64,000 nt of DNA from Streptomyces iakyrus (GTDB lineage: Bacteria; Actinomycetota; Actinomycetes; Streptomycetales; Streptomycetaceae): assembly GCF_000717055.1 (NCBI RefSeq), contig NZ_JNXI01000016.1:310001-374000 (forward strand). Direction: 5' to 3'. Below the pieces are notes generated by a model. It saw only the letters and a program-made list of their open reading frames with translations, was not told the DNA's origin and searched no databases. Within the stretch, counting starts at the first letter, position 1, and each line of letters opens with the position of its first letter. Position numbers and translations under genes: made by a program. Positions 35,745-45,655 of this stretch are shown in pieces.

Positions 35745-37300
35745 CCGAGGCCTACGCCGTCCCCGTGCCCAAGGGCTACCGGGTCGGCGACTGGGAGGTG
35801 CGCGAGCCCATCGCGACGGGCGCCTTCGGCAGTGTGTACGCGGCCCGGCGCGTCGGTGCCGGCACCGGACTGCCGCCCACGGCCGCGCTGAAGTTCCTGC
35901 CCACCGGGACGGCCACGCCCCGCCGGCTGGCCCACCTGCGCGAACTGATCGAGCGGGAGGTCGAGATGTACCGGCGGCTGAGACATCCGCGGCTGGTGCG
36001 GATGTACCAGACGCTGACGGTCGACGACCCGGGCCGTCCGGAACTGGACGGGGCGACCGTCCTCGTCCTGGAGAAGGCCGCGGGCTCCCTGTCGGCCCTG
36101 CTCGCCGCCACGCCCCGCCCCGCGGCCGGCCCGGCACTGCTCGCGCAGATCGCCGAGGGCCTCGCCCAGCTGCACGACGCCGGCTGGGTGCACGGCGACC
36201 TGAAGCCGGCCAACGTGCTGCTGATGGCCGACGGTTCGGTCCGTCTGGCCGACTTCAACCTGGCCGCCGAGCTGGAGGGGACCCACGCCTACACGCCGGC
36301 CTTCTCCACCCCCGACTACACCCCGCCGGAACTGCTGTGGACCGAGATCGGCGAACGCGGCCGCCGCATCCGCCCCTCCGCCGACATCTGGGCCTTCGGC
36401 GTCCTCGCCCACCTCGTGCTCACCGACGCCTTCCCGCTGCCCGGCGCCACCCCGACAGCCCGTCGTGACGCGGCGGCGGCCTATGCCCGCGGCGTCGACC
36501 AGCTGCGCCTGTCGCCGGAGCTGCCGGACGGCTGGCGGGAGATCGTGGGGGCCTGTCTGACGCGGACGCACCAGCAGCGCATCGGCGGAGCCGCGCTGCT
36601 GCGCCGTGTGACGGCGGCGGGCCAGGGCCGGCGCGCCTTCCGCCTGCCCCCGCTGCGTTCCGCCCGCCACCGCTCGCGCCGCGGGACCCTCGCGGCCGTC
36701 CTGGCCGCGGCCGCCGCGGCCCTGGCCGCCCTGCTGGCCTACGGCATCGGCGCCTCGGCCGGCGGCGGCGCCGGCGGCGGTCCCGGCGCGACGGCGAACG
36801 TCTCGGCCGCCGCGTACGGCGCCTCCGAGCTACGCACCGACCGGGGCGTGCCGCCCGCCTACCGCCTGCTGATCGTCGAGACGGCGCACGACTGCGACCA
36901 GGAGGAGGTCAGCCCGGTCCTGATCGCCGCCATGCTGAAGGTGGAGAGCGACTTCGACCCGGACCTCTCCGACCCCGCGAACGACGAGTACGGCATCGCC
37001 CGCTGGACCCCGCGCGTCCTGCGCTGGTGGATGAACGAGGACGGCACCCCCGGTGAGACGGTCCCCGAGCCTCCCTTCCCGCCGGCCGAGTCCATCCCCG
37101 CAATGGGCCGCTACCTGTGCTGGATCGCCCCGCGCCTGCACGCAGACCTGCCGGGCGACCGGCGCGTCCTCGTCGCCGCCGCGTACCGCAGGTCGTACCG
37201 CACGGTGAACAAGGCGGGCGGCGTGCCCCCGGACGTCCGCGCCTACGCCGACCGCGTCGCGCACTTCTTGCAGGAGTACGAGCCCGAGGGCCGGAACTGA
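35741..37300 (+). CDS. Ser/Thr protein kinase with TM helix and extracellular lysozyme-like domain
   Basis: A 519-residue membrane kinase. The kinase domain (about 13-285) has the Gly-rich loop ATGAFGSVYAAR, the Lys in AALKFLPTG, catalytic loop HGDLKPANVL (HRD is HGD) and DFN in place of DFG (LADFNLAAE). After a basic stretch comes a TM helix (TLAAVLAAAAAALAALLAYGIG, near 310-330). The outside part (about 355-519) resembles transglycosylase/goose-lysozyme folds: a candidate catalytic Glu in LIAAMLKVESDFDP, and YGIARWTPRVLRWW in the place of the usual AxGLMQ block. It may bind or cut peptidoglycan and signal inward. GTG 35741 is chosen for the kinase N-terminus and the GTGA overlap. Confidence 0.85.
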   Translation: MTEAYAVPVPKGYRVGDWEVREPIATGAFGSVYAARRVGAGTGLPPTAALKFLPTGTATPRRLAHLRELIEREVEMYRRLRHPRLVRMYQTLTVDDPGRPELDGATVLVLEKAAGSLSALLAATPRPAAGPALLAQIAEGLAQLHDAGWVHGDLKPANVLLMADGSVRLADFNLAAELEGTHAYTPAFSTPDYTPPELLWTEIGERGRRIRPSADIWAFGVLAHLVLTDAFPLPGATPTARRDAAAAYARGVDQLRLSPELPDGWREIVGACLTRTHQQRIGGAALLRRVTAAGQGRRAFRLPPLRSARHRSRRGTLAAVLAAAAAALAALLAYGIGASAGGGAGGGPGATANVSAAAYGASELRTDRGVPPAYRLLIVETAHDCDQEEVSPVLIAAMLKVESDFDPDLSDPANDEYGIARWTPRVLRWWMNEDGTPGETVPEPPFPPAESIPAMGRYLCWIAPRLHADLPGDRRVLVAAAYRRSYRTVNKAGGVPPDVRAYADRVAHFLQEYEPEGRN

Positions 37301-37404
37301 CCCCTGCGCAAGGGCTGTCGGGGGGCCGTCGTAAATGGCCGGTCCGACCGGACGGGACATGCGAACATGCTCTCGATTCCCATCAGTTGGAGAGAGGTTC
37401 ACGC

Positions 37405-38001
37405 ATGCGACTCACCCGAGGTGCCCTGCTCGTCGCCGCCGGCGCCCTCGCCCCCGCCCTCCTGTTCACCGCCCCGGCCTTCGCCACGGGCGCGGCTCCC
37501 GGGACCACCACTGTGGTGGCGGCGGTCCCGTCGGACGGCACGCCGGTGGACGAGATGTCCCTGGACGAGCTCCGGTTCGCCATCGTCCGCATCCTGGCCG
37601 ACCCGGACTCGGGCCGCCGCGTCACCCGCGAGGCCAACGCGGCGCTCGACGGCACCGTGGAGGACATGCGGAAGTTCCTGAAGACCGGTTACCGCCTCGC
37701 CCAGGCCGAGGACGACCGCGTCGCCATCGTCCGCATCATCGGCGACCCCGACTCCGGCCGAGGCGTCAAGCGCGAAGCCACCAAGGCCCTCGACACCAAC
37801 ACCCCCGAAGCCCTGCGCGCCTTCCTCGAGACCGGCTACCGCCTCGCCCAGGCCGAGGACGACCGCGTCGCCGTCGCCCGCATCCTGGCCGACCCGACCA
37901 TCAGCGCGGCGCTGCGCGCGGCCGCCGAGGACGTCATCGACGGCACGCCGGAGGAACTGCGGTACTTCCTGGAGACCGGGCGGTACGAGGTCGACGCCTG
38001 A
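37405..38001 (+). CDS. Secreted ALF-repeat protein
   Basis: A 198-residue exported protein. The signal peptide MRLTRGALLVAAGALAPALL ends near AFATG. The mature part has three copies of an about 52-residue ALF-type repeat, each with a form of VRILADPDSGRxVxREAxxAL and a form of FLxTGYRLAQAEDDRVA, except the last, which is shortened and ends ETGRYEVDA. These short alpha-helical repeats are known in actinobacterial secreted proteins, but their function is unknown. GGAGAGAGG precedes the ATG. Confidence 0.85.
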   Translation: MRLTRGALLVAAGALAPALLFTAPAFATGAAPGTTTVVAAVPSDGTPVDEMSLDELRFAIVRILADPDSGRRVTREANAALDGTVEDMRKFLKTGYRLAQAEDDRVAIVRIIGDPDSGRGVKREATKALDTNTPEALRAFLETGYRLAQAEDDRVAVARILADPTISAALRAAAEDVIDGTPEELRYFLETGRYEVDA

Positions 38002-38007
38002 CACGGC

Positions 38008-38043
38008 CGGAGCGGGCCGGCGGGGTTGCGCCGGCCCGCTCCG
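38008..38043. terminator. Bidirectional terminator between the ALF-repeat gene and purH
   Basis: A perfect 15-bp stem, CGGAGCGGGCCGGCG / CGCCGGCCCGCTCCG, with a 6-base loop, between two convergent stops at 38001 and 38053. Confidence 0.88.
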
Positions 38044-38052
38044 TCACCGGTC

Positions 38053-39615
38053 TCAGTGGAAGAAGTGCCGCGTGCCGGTGAAGTACATCGTGACGCCGGC
38101 CTTCTGCGCGGCCTCGACGACCAGCTCGTCGCGGACGGAACCGCCGGGCTGGACCACGGCCTTCACCCCGGCCGCGGTGAGGATCTCCAGGCCGTCAGGG
38201 AAGGGGAAGAACGCGTCGGACGCGGCGTAGGAGCCCGCCGCGCGCTCGGCACCCGCCCGCTCGACGGCCAGCTTGGCGGAGTCGACTCGGTTGACCTGCC
38301 CCATGCCGACACCGACCGAGGCACCGTCCTTGGCGAGCAGGATCGCGTTGGACTTCACCGCGCGGCAGGCCTTCCACGCGAAGGCCAGCTCGGCCAGCTC
38401 GTCGGCGCTCAGCGCGTCACCGGTCGCCAGCGTCCAGTTGGCCGGGTCGTCGCCGTCGGCCTGGAGGCGGTCGGTCACCTGGAGCAGCGCGCCGCCGTCG
38501 ATGGGCTTGACCTCGACGGGGGCTGCGGGCCCGTCGGCGCAGCGCAGCACGCGGATGTTCTTCTTCTTGGTGAGGGCCTCCAGCGCGCCGTCCTCGTAGT
38601 CCGGCGCGACGATGACCTCGGTGAAGATCTCCGCGACCTGCTCCGCCATCTCCTTGCTGACCGGGCGGTTGACCGCGATCACACCGCCGAACGCCGACAG
38701 CGGGTCACAGGCGTGCGCCTTGCGGTGCGCCTCGGCGACGTCCGCGCCGACGGCGATGCCGCAGGGGTTGGCGTGCTTGATGATCGCGACGGCCGGCTCG
38801 GCGTGGTCGTACGCGGCACGGCGGGCGGCGTCCGTGTCCGTGTAGTTGTTGTACGACATCTCCTTGCCGTGCAGCTGCTCGGCCTGGGCGAGGCCGCCCG
38901 TGCCCGAGACGTACAGCGCGGCCGGCTGGTGCGGGTTCTCGCCGTAGCGCAGGGTGTGCTCGCGCTCCCAGGTGGCACCGAGGAAGTCGGGGAACTGCGA
39001 CTCGTCGACGGGCGCGTAGGAGGAGGCGAACCAGGAGGCGACGGCGACGTCGTAGGCGGCCGTGTGCTGGAAGGCCTCGGCGGCGAGCCGCTTGCGGGTG
39101 GCGAGGTCGAAGCCGCCGCCCTGGACGGCCTTGAGCACGTCGGCGTACCGGGCCGGGCTGGTGACGACCGCGACCGAGGGGTGGTTCTTGGCGGCAGCGC
39201 GGACCATCGAGGGACCGCCGATGTCGATCTGCTCGACGCACTCGTCGGGCGAGGCACCGGAGGCGACGGTCTCGCGGAACGGGTAGAGGTTGACGACGAC
39301 GAGGTCGAACGGCTCGACACCCAGCTCGGCGAGCTGCTCACGGTGGCTGTCCAGGCGCAGGTCGGCGAGGATGCCCGCGTGCACGCGCGGGTGCAGCGTC
39401 TTCACGCGGCCGTCCAGGCACTCGGGGAAGCCGGTGAGCTCCTCGACCTTGGTGACGGGGACGCCGGCAGCGGCGATCTTCGCGGCGGTGGAGCCGGTGG
39501 AGACGAGCTCGACCCCGGCCTCGTGGAGCCCGCGCGCCAGCTCTTCCAGACCGGTCTTGTCGTAGACGCTGACGAGCGCCCGGCGAAGGGGCCGCTTGTT
39601 GCTCTCGGCGGTCAC
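38053..39615 (-). CDS. purH: Bifunctional AICAR formyltransferase / IMP cyclohydrolase
   Basis: A 520-residue PurH, normal length. The N-terminal IMP cyclohydrolase half has [31 protein letters not shown] and [21 protein letters not shown]. The C-terminal AICAR transformylase half has [25 protein letters not shown] and [12 protein letters not shown]. It catalyses the last two steps of IMP synthesis, using 10-formyl-THF. GTG 39615 overlaps the purN stop by 4 bases, so the two folate-dependent formylation enzymes are translated together. Confidence 0.96.
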   Translation of the reverse strand: MTAESNKRPLRRALVSVYDKTGLEELARGLHEAGVELVSTGSTAAKIAAAGVPVTKVEELTGFPECLDGRVKTLHPRVHAGILADLRLDSHREQLAELGVEPFDLVVVNLYPFRETVASGASPDECVEQIDIGGPSMVRAAAKNHPSVAVVTSPARYADVLKAVQGGGFDLATRKRLAAEAFQHTAAYDVAVASWFASSYAPVDESQFPDFLGATWEREHTLRYGENPHQPAALYVSGTGGLAQAEQLHGKEMSYNNYTDTDAARRAAYDHAEPAVAIIKHANPCGIAVGADVAEAHRKAHACDPLSAFGGVIAVNRPVSKEMAEQVAEIFTEVIVAPDYEDGALEALTKKKNIRVLRCADGPAAPVEVKPIDGGALLQVTDRLQADGDDPANWTLATGDALSADELAELAFAWKACRAVKSNAILLAKDGASVGVGMGQVNRVDSAKLAVERAGAERAAGSYAASDAFFPFPDGLEILTAAGVKAVVQPGGSVRDELVVEAAQKAGVTMYFTGTRHFFH

Positions 39616-40250
39616 TGGATAACTACCTTTCGTCCCTCAATGCGATAGCCGTTGCGGGCGAGGCGCCCCACGACCTCGACGAGCAGCCTTCGCTCGACTT
39701 CCTTGATGCGCTCGTGCAGAGCGCCTTCGTCGTCCTCGTCCCGGATCTCCACCACGCCCTGCGCGATGATCGGCCCGGTGTCGACGCCGTCGTCGACGAA
39801 GTGGACGGTGCAGCCGGTGACCTTGGCGCCGTACGCGAGCGCGTCCCGCACGCCGTGGGCTCCCGGGAAACTGGGCAGCAGCGCGGGGTGCGTGTTGACG
39901 AACCGCCCCCCGAACCGCGCGAGGAACTCCTTGCCGACGATCTTCATGAACCCGGCGGAGACGACGAGGTCGGGCTCGTGCGCCGCGACGGCCTCGGCGA
40001 GGGCGGCGTCCCACTCCTCGCGGCTGCCGTGGTCCTTGACCTTGCACACGAAGGCCGGCAGCCCGGCCCGCTCGGCGCGCGCCAGCCCCTCGATGCCCGC
40101 GCGGTCCGCGCCGACGGCCACGACCTCGGCCCCGTAGGCCTGCGCACCGACGGCGGCGATCTCGTCGAGGAGCGCCTGCAGATTGGTGCCGGATCCGGAG
40201 ACCAGCACGACGAGGCGCTTGGCGCGCGGGGCCACGGGCTTGGCGGCCAC
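39612..40250 (-). CDS. purN: Phosphoribosylglycinamide formyltransferase
   Basis: A 212-residue GAR transformylase. Conserved blocks are [15 protein letters not shown] at the N-terminus, [15 protein letters not shown] with catalytic Asn/His, and [17 protein letters not shown] with the catalytic Asp. It formylates GAR with 10-formyl-THF. GTG 40250 ([13 protein letters not shown]) is taken as start because the fold begins immediately after; AAAGG lies about 9 bases upstream. It overlaps purH by 4 bases. Confidence 0.95.
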   Translation of the reverse strand: MAAKPVAPRAKRLVVLVSGSGTNLQALLDEIAAVGAQAYGAEVVAVGADRAGIEGLARAERAGLPAFVCKVKDHGSREEWDAALAEAVAAHEPDLVVSAGFMKIVGKEFLARFGGRFVNTHPALLPSFPGAHGVRDALAYGAKVTGCTVHFVDDGVDTGPIIAQGVVEIRDEDDEGALHERIKEVERRLLVEVVGRLARNGYRIEGRKVVIQ

Positions 40251-40308
40251 GGTGGGGGCCTTTCTCGGGGGAGCGTCTGTCCACGGCGGCCGGCACCCGA
40301 CGTTTGTA

Positions 40309-40322
40309 CATTCATACGAATG
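40309..40322. promoter_or_regulatory. Palindrome CATTC-N4-GAATG in the AT-rich purN promoter region
   Basis: A short perfect palindrome within a sharply AT-richer patch (about 40300-40328) 60 bases upstream of purN. The patch probably contains the purNH promoter and this dyad may bind a regulator. Confidence 0.4.
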
Positions 40323-40554
40323 CTTTGCGTCCCCGGATACGGGGAAGCCTACGAACCGGCCGACCGTCAGCAACGATACCGGCACACCGGGCGGCCCCCA
40401 CGGGACGGGGGCAGAGCCGGAAGGTAGCGTCTGGACGGAGCCGGTTCGGGAACGACGTCCGGACGTGGTGCGTTCAGGAGGTGACGGACCCGGGTCCGAC
40501 GCCGTTCCGTTCTGTCCACTCATTCCTCCTCACCAACGGGAAGACGCTCACCTG

Positions 40555-41367
40555 ATGCCGGACCGCAGCCTGCGACTCCTCACGTTCCCCCAGCTGTCGC
40601 CGCAGGGAGGGGAGCGCGGCGCCGTGCTGCTGCGGGAGCGCCCCAGCTCACCGCCGGACGCGCCGTCGGGCGGCGACGGCGGGCAGGGGCGGGGCCGCGG
40701 GTCCCAGGAGGACAACCCCTTCGCCCCGCCGCCCGAGGGCACACCGGACCGGCCCTGGCAGCCGCGGCGGCCGTCGGGGGACGACTCCCAGGACTCCCCC
40801 GGCTCCCAGGGCTCCTCCCAGGGCGGTGACGGGTCCCGCTCGCCCTGGGGCAGCCAGTGGAGCGACCGGCAGCCCGGCCGCTCCTCCGGCGGCTTCGGCG
40901 ATCGCCCCCGCAGCGGGCCCGAGGGCCAGGGCGGCCCCCAGGGCGGCGGCCCGAACGCGCGCTGGGACCCTACGGATCCCGCGCAGCGCCGGGCGCGCTA
41001 CGCCCTGCTGTCGGGCATGTGGGCCTTCTTCTTCGCCCTCTTCAGCTGGCCGTACGTGGCTCTGCTGCTCGGCGCGCTCGCCCTGTACTGGGCCATCAGT
41101 TCCCTGCGCGCGGGGCCCCGCAGGCCGGCCCCGGCCTCCCCCGCCCCCGAGCAGCAGAGCGGCGGCCGCCCGCAGACGACGGCGGCGGTGAGCGGTCTGG
41201 TCACGGCGTCGCTGGCGATCGCCCTGGTCGCCGCGTCCTTCACGGCACAGATGGTCTACCGCGACTACTACACGTGCACCAACGACGCCCTCACGAACGA
41301 GGCGAAGCAGTCCTGCACGGAGCTGCTGCCGGAGGAGCTCCGCGGGCTGCTGGGGACGGACGGCTGA
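40555..41367 (+). CDS. Membrane protein with low-complexity Gly/Pro/Ser/Arg N-terminus
   Basis: A 270-residue protein starting [17 protein letters not shown]. Residues 20-135 are low complexity (GGxGx[20 protein letters not shown]). Two to three hydrophobic helices follow ([56 protein letters not shown]), then a short Cys-containing tail ([21 protein letters not shown]) probably outside the cell. The start lacks a clear ribosome site; a TGA ending another frame overlaps the ATG (TGATG), and an AGGAGG lies 75 bases upstream, so the start is uncertain. Confidence 0.75.
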   Translation: MPDRSLRLLTFPQLSPQGGERGAVLLRERPSSPPDAPSGGDGGQGRGRGSQEDNPFAPPPEGTPDRPWQPRRPSGDDSQDSPGSQGSSQGGDGSRSPWGSQWSDRQPGRSSGGFGDRPRSGPEGQGGPQGGGPNARWDPTDPAQRRARYALLSGMWAFFFALFSWPYVALLLGALALYWAISSLRAGPRRPAPASPAPEQQSGGRPQTTAAVSGLVTASLAIALVAASFTAQMVYRDYYTCTNDALTNEAKQSCTELLPEELRGLLGTDG

Positions 41368-41371
41368 CGCT

Positions 41372-43234
41372 TCAGGGCGTTTCCGGCGGGCGGGACCGGC
41401 CGGGCGGGGCCGGGGTGTCGTACGGCTCGGGGGCCGGGGTGTCGTACGGCTGGGGTGCCCTGGTGTCGTACGGCTGGGCTGCCCTGGTGTCGTACGGCTC
41501 GGGCTCCGGGCCGGACGGCAGGAAGTCGTAGAGGCCGAAGTCCGTCTCGCGGTCCTGGTCGCGCGGGTCCGAGGGCCGGTGGGGCGACGGCGTCCCGTCG
41601 GCCGGTGAGCCGTCGCGCGCGGTGTCCCGGCCGCCGTCCGCCTCCCAGGCGTCGCCGGGATCTCCGAGGCCCCAGACCCCCCGGTCGGCCTCGTCCCGCT
41701 CCCGCCGTCCGGCGCCCCGGGTGCCCTCGGCGGCTCCGGTCACCCCGGCCATCCCGGCGGCGCCGGTGCGCGTGAGCCGAGCACGGTCGTGCTCCCGGGC
41801 CCGCCGTTGCCCCCGGGTGCCGTCGGCCGCCGTCTCCTGCTGTTTGCCGTTCTTCGGCTCCTCCGCCCGGGGCGAGCGGCACCGCCAGGCCCGTACCCCC
41901 ACCGCCGTCGGGATCGCCAGCAGCCCCAGCCAGGCCAGCGTCGCGGCGGCGACCTGCCACCACACCGGGCCGAAGCGGGCCAGCACGGCGGAACCGATGG
42001 GGCCGCCCGACAGCGCGGCCAGTCCCGCGAGCGCGGCCGCGCAGAGCAGCGAGGCCAGTGCGGCGGCCCGGGCGGTGCGGCCCGCCGACCAGACCGCGGG
42101 CCGCGTACCGCCGCCCGGTTGCGTGCCGCCGCGCTCCGCCGATGCCGCACCCTTGGCCACCGTCCAGCCGACGACCAGCGCGGCCACCACCGGTACCGCC
42201 CCGGCCGCCCAGTGCACCGGCGCCCCTTCCCCCGCCTCCGGCACCGCCGCCAGCAGCGGAAACGGCGGCAGGTACGGAGCCGGCGCCGAGGCGAGCGGGC
42301 CGACCGTGTGACCGGCGCCGAGGGCGAAGCCCGGGCCGAGGGCGTAGGCGGCGCCCCACACCGCCGCGTTCGGCAGCAGGGCCGCGCACAGCAGGAGTAC
42401 GGCGAACCGCCCCGACCACCCCTCGGTCAGCCGGAGCAACGACGCCTGGGTCGCCGCTCCATGGCCCGCCATCGACGCCACCACCAGCAGCGCACCGCCC
42501 CCGAGGAGCACCGCGGCCCCGGCCGCCGCGGCCCGGACCGCGACACCACGTCGCCCGTCCGGGCCGAGCACCAGCGGGCGTACTCCCGTCGGCAGCAGGC
42601 CCAGCAGGCGCCGCAACGGCCTGCCCGGACGGCCGTACGCCGACCACACGCCCGCCCCCGCCGCCACGACGGCGACCAGCGGGACGCCCACTCCCGTCGA
42701 CACCCACGACGGCCGCAGCACACCGCCCGCGGCGTACAGGGCGGCGGGCCCGGCGACGGCGAGGTAGCCGAGGACGACGCCCGTCCAGGCGATGTGCGGG
42801 GAGACCAGGGGCGGGCTCGCGAGCGCCTCGGTGTCCTCCTCGTCGAAGTCGTCGTCCTCGTCTCCTCCCCCGCCGTCCGTGGCGTCCCGTGCCGCCCGGT
42901 GCAGCAGCCACAGCGGCAGCGCGAGAAGCAGCAGGGGCGGCAGGCCGAGGGGGGCAGGGGCGCCGGAGAGCGTGTCGGTGCGGACCAGCTCGGCGCCGTG
43001 CGCCAGCAGCCACAGCGCCGCCGCCACGTGCATGGCGCCGCCGGGCCCGCTGTCCGGGTAGGGCGAGCTGATCCACAGCAGCATCACGAGCACGGCGAAC
43101 GACGCCAGTCCGAGGCCCGCCGCGAGCGCGCCCCCCAGAAGGCCACCGACCAGGCCGGGCGAACGGTCGCGCATCCGGGTGTGCAGGGGCGTCGGCGAAC
43201 GTCGGCGAGCGGTCATCTCGATCACGACCGCCAT
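41372..43234 (-). CDS. DUF6350-type multi-pass membrane protein with PYDT repeats
   Basis: A 620-residue protein with about ten hydrophobic helices (for example [46 protein letters not shown]... [18 protein letters not shown]). An acidic loop [13 protein letters not shown] interrupts it. The last about 170 residues are polar and end in four PYDT repeats of 8 residues. DUF6350 is the family I recall for this locus between purN and sucD in Streptomyces; function unknown. The start may be ATG 43234, GTG 43225 or ATG 43216. The stop lies 4 bases from the convergent upstream gene's stop. Confidence 0.8.
   Translation of the reverse strand: MAVVIEMTARRRSPTPLHTRMRDRSPGLVGGLLGGALAAGLGLASFAVLVMLLWISSPYPDSGPGGAMHVAAALWLLAHGAELVRTDTLSGAPAPLGLPPLLLLALPLWLLHRAARDATDGGGGDEDDDFDEEDTEALASPPLVSPHIAWTGVVLGYLAVAGPAALYAAGGVLRPSWVSTGVGVPLVAVVAAGAGVWSAYGRPGRPLRRLLGLLPTGVRPLVLGPDGRRGVAVRAAAAGAAVLLGGGALLVVASMAGHGAATQASLLRLTEGWSGRFAVLLLCAALLPNAAVWGAAYALGPGFALGAGHTVGPLASAPAPYLPPFPLLAAVPEAGEGAPVHWAAGAVPVVAALVVGWTVAKGAASAERGGTQPGGGTRPAVWSAGRTARAAALASLLCAAALAGLAALSGGPIGSAVLARFGPVWWQVAAATLAWLGLLAIPTAVGVRAWRCRSPRAEEPKNGKQQETAADGTRGQRRAREHDRARLTRTGAAGMAGVTGAAEGTRGAGRRERDEADRGVWGLGDPGDAWEADGGRDTARDGSPADGTPSPHRPSDPRDQDRETDFGLYDFLPSGPEPEPYDTRAAQPYDTRAPQPYDTPAPEPYDTPAPPGRSRPPETP
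41412..41510. repeat. 24-bp tandem repeats encoding (E/Q)PYDTxAP
   Basis: Four copies of a 24-bp unit with core GTGTCGTACGGCT (plus strand), coding on the minus strand for [32 protein letters not shown] at the C-terminus of the DUF6350 protein. Confidence 0.85.
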
Positions 43235-43330
43235 GCTCCCAACGACACGCCCTTTACCGGCGTAACAGGCGAACCTTCGCTGTGTCGCTAAAAATACGTT
43301 TATGTTCTTTCCCGGACGGAGGCGCGCCCT

Positions 43331-44593
43331 GTGACGCAGAGCCCTGCCATCCCGCTCCCTCCGCCCAAGGAGCGCCGACGCCTGCGTGAGGCCGCCTCGC
43401 TGACGCGGGCTCAGCTGGCCTCCCGGGTGGGCGTCACCAGCGAGACGGTGCGCGGGTGGGAGACCGGCCGCTCCACACCGCGCGGCCGCAAGGGGGAGAA
43501 GTACGCGAAGCTGCTCGGCTCACTCGGCGACGAGGCGGGAGTGACGCCTGATCAGGACGGCGCCGCCGACTCCGACGACCCTGAACCGGCGCCCGGGGCG
43601 GTCCTCTCGCGCCGAGCCGCGCGCGCCCGGCGCAAGACCGTCCCCGACCGGAAACGACCCGTCGCGAAGGACCGGGGCCGCGGCCCCGTCACCGTCCCCG
43701 ACCGGGGCCGCGCCCCCGCCCCGCACGGGCACCGCGTCATCCTCACCGAACGCCCGCGGACGACACCCCCGCGCCGGCCGGACGATGCCATCACCGCCCT
43801 GACCCCCGATCAGGCCTTCGACGCGCTGTACGCCTTCTGCGCCCCCGCCCTCGTCCGGCAGACCTATCTGCTGACCGGCCGCCGCGAACTGGCCCGGGAG
43901 TCGGTGGAGCGGGCCTTCCAGATCGCCTGGCAGCGCTGGCCCGAGGTGGCCCGGGACCGCGACCCGGCGGGCTGGGTGCGCGCGATGGCCTACGAGTGCG
44001 CGCTCTCCCCGTGGCAACGGTTCCGGCCGCGCTTCCGGCACCCCGAGCCGCCGCCGCCCGACGCGTTCGACCGCGCGCTGATGGACACTCTGCTGAAGCT
44101 CCCGCCGCCCTACCGCCGCACCCTGGTGCTCTACGACGGGGTCGGGCTCGGTCTGCCCGAGACGGCGGCGGAGACGGAGGCGAGCACCCGCGCGGCCGTG
44201 AACCGGCTGGCGCACGCGCGCGAGGCGGTCGCCGAGCGGCTACCGGAGCTGGCGGACCCGGAGACACTGCACTGGCGGCTGGTCGAACTGGCCTCCGTCG
44301 AGCGGCTGCGGGCCGCCAAACCGTCGGTCGTGCGCAGGGGCGGGGAACGCCGGGCCCGCTTCTGGACCCGGGCCGCCATCGCCTTCACGGTCGCCCTGAT
44401 CGGCACGACGGCCCTCACCGTGCGCACGGCCCCGACGCACTACGAGCCGCCGGTCCCCGAGGGGGAGACGGTGCAGGGCGTACCGCCGCGGATGGCGCCC
44501 GGGCCGCTGTCGGAGTCGGAGCGGGAGCTGCGGGCGAAGCTGCGCAAGGAGGAGCAGCGAGGGCCGGACCGGCTGCTGCCCCAGCCGTGGTGA
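43331..44593 (+). CDS. XRE helix-turn-helix / ECF-sigma-like / transmembrane fusion protein
   Basis: A 420-residue protein. Residues 10-65 are an XRE HTH ([37 protein letters not shown]). After a basic linker, residues about 155-215 look like sigma region 2 ([33 protein letters not shown]) and about 245-300 like sigma region 4 ([40 protein letters not shown]). A TM helix follows near 345-362 ([17 protein letters not shown]), then a short polar tail. GTG 43331 has GGAGG nine bases upstream. It may be a membrane-tethered regulator; whether the sigma part still binds RNA polymerase is unknown. Confidence 0.8.
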   Translation: MTQSPAIPLPPPKERRRLREAASLTRAQLASRVGVTSETVRGWETGRSTPRGRKGEKYAKLLGSLGDEAGVTPDQDGAADSDDPEPAPGAVLSRRAARARRKTVPDRKRPVAKDRGRGPVTVPDRGRAPAPHGHRVILTERPRTTPPRRPDDAITALTPDQAFDALYAFCAPALVRQTYLLTGRRELARESVERAFQIAWQRWPEVARDRDPAGWVRAMAYECALSPWQRFRPRFRHPEPPPPDAFDRALMDTLLKLPPPYRRTLVLYDGVGLGLPETAAETEASTRAAVNRLAHAREAVAERLPELADPETLHWRLVELASVERLRAAKPSVVRRGGERRARFWTRAAIAFTVALIGTTALTVRTAPTHYEPPVPEGETVQGVPPRMAPGPLSESERELRAKLRKEEQRGPDRLLPQPW

Positions 44594-44666
44594 CGCCGCC
44601 GGCCTCCGGGGAGGGGTTGCGGATGCAGGTGGTGGGGGTGGGCGGTGCAGATGGACGGTGCAGTTG

Positions 44667-44698
44667 GGCGGAGACGGCGATGGGCGGAGACGGCGATG
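44667..44698. repeat. Two tandem copies of GGGCGGAGACGGCGAT
   Basis: A 16-bp unit repeated once, directly before the sucD terminator stem. Confidence 0.7.
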
Positions 44699-44729
44699 GG
44701 CCCGCCCCCGTGCAGGGAGCGGGCCCATC
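44695..44729. terminator. Terminator after sucD
   Basis: GATGGGCCCGC / GCGGGCCCATC, an 11-bp perfect stem with a 13-base loop, 21 bases beyond the sucD stop on the minus strand. Confidence 0.8.
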
Positions 44730-44749
44730 GGTGAGCCGTGCGGCGATGC

Positions 44750-45634
44750 TCAGCCGGCGAGGATGGCGCGGGCCAGCTTGGCCGTCTCGGTCGGCGTCTT
44801 GCCGACCTTGACGCCGGCGGCCTCCAGGGCCTCCTTCTTCGCGGCGGCCGTGCCGGAGGAGCCGGAGACGATGGCGCCGGCGTGGCCCATGGTCTTGCCC
44901 TCGGGCGCGGTGAAGCCCGCGACGTAGCCGACGACCGGCTTCTTCACGTTCTCCTTGATGAAGGCCGCGGCCCGCTCCTCGGCGTCGCCGCCGATCTCAC
45001 CGATCATGACGATCAGGTCGGTGTCGGGGTCGGCCTCGAACGCGGCGAGGGCGTCGATGTGGGTCGTCCCGATGACCGGGTCGCCACCGATGCCGACGGC
45101 GGAAGAGAAGCCGATGTCCCGCAGCTCGTACATCATCTGGTACGTCAGCGTGCCGGACTTCGACACCAGGCCGATGCGGCCCGGCTTGGTGATGTCGCCC
45201 GGGATGATGCCGGCGTTGGACTGGCCCGGGGTGATGAGACCGGGGCAGTTCGGGCCGATGATGCGGGTCTTGTTGCCCTTGGACACGGCGTAGGCGTAGA
45301 ACGCGGCCGAGTCGTGGACGGCGATGCCCTCGGTGATGACGACCGCGAGCGGGATCTCGGCGTCGATGGCCTCGACGACGGCGGCCTTGGCGAAGGCCGG
45401 CGGGACGAAGAGGACGGACACGTCGGCGCCCGTCTTCTCGATCGCCTCGGCGACCGTGCCGAAAACCGGGATGTCGTTGCCGTCGATGTCGACGGACGTG
45501 CCCGCCTTGCGGGGGTTCACGCCACCGACGATGTTCGTGCCGTCGGCCAGCATGAGCTTGGTGTGCTTCATGCCCGTGGCACCGGTCATGCCCTGGACGA
45601 TGACCTTGCTGTCCTTGTTGAGGAAGATAGCCAT
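44750..45634 (-). CDS. sucD: Succinate--CoA ligase, alpha subunit
   Basis: A 294-residue alpha subunit. The CoA-binding Rossmann part begins [20 protein letters not shown]; the phosphorylated His is in the family block [14 protein letters not shown] near residue 245. [15 protein letters not shown] and [15 protein letters not shown] are also present. With SucC it makes ATP or GTP from succinyl-CoA in the TCA cycle. It follows sucC by 21 bases. ATG 45634. Confidence 0.97.
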   Translation of the reverse strand: MAIFLNKDSKVIVQGMTGATGMKHTKLMLADGTNIVGGVNPRKAGTSVDIDGNDIPVFGTVAEAIEKTGADVSVLFVPPAFAKAAVVEAIDAEIPLAVVITEGIAVHDSAAFYAYAVSKGNKTRIIGPNCPGLITPGQSNAGIIPGDITKPGRIGLVSKSGTLTYQMMYELRDIGFSSAVGIGGDPVIGTTHIDALAAFEADPDTDLIVMIGEIGGDAEERAAAFIKENVKKPVVGYVAGFTAPEGKTMGHAGAIVSGSSGTAAAKKEALEAAGVKVGKTPTETAKLARAILAG

Positions 45635-45655
45635 GGCTGTTTAGTCCCTCGTCCC

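Noticed and set aside
40251..40440. ZTP riboswitch sought upstream of purN
   Set aside because: No aptamer blocks found; only an AT-rich promoter patch with a small palindrome.
40304..40555. 83-codon plus-strand frame ending on the membrane protein ATG
   Set aside because: No ribosome site at its start, composition unlike a Streptomyces gene, and it overlaps the purN promoter.
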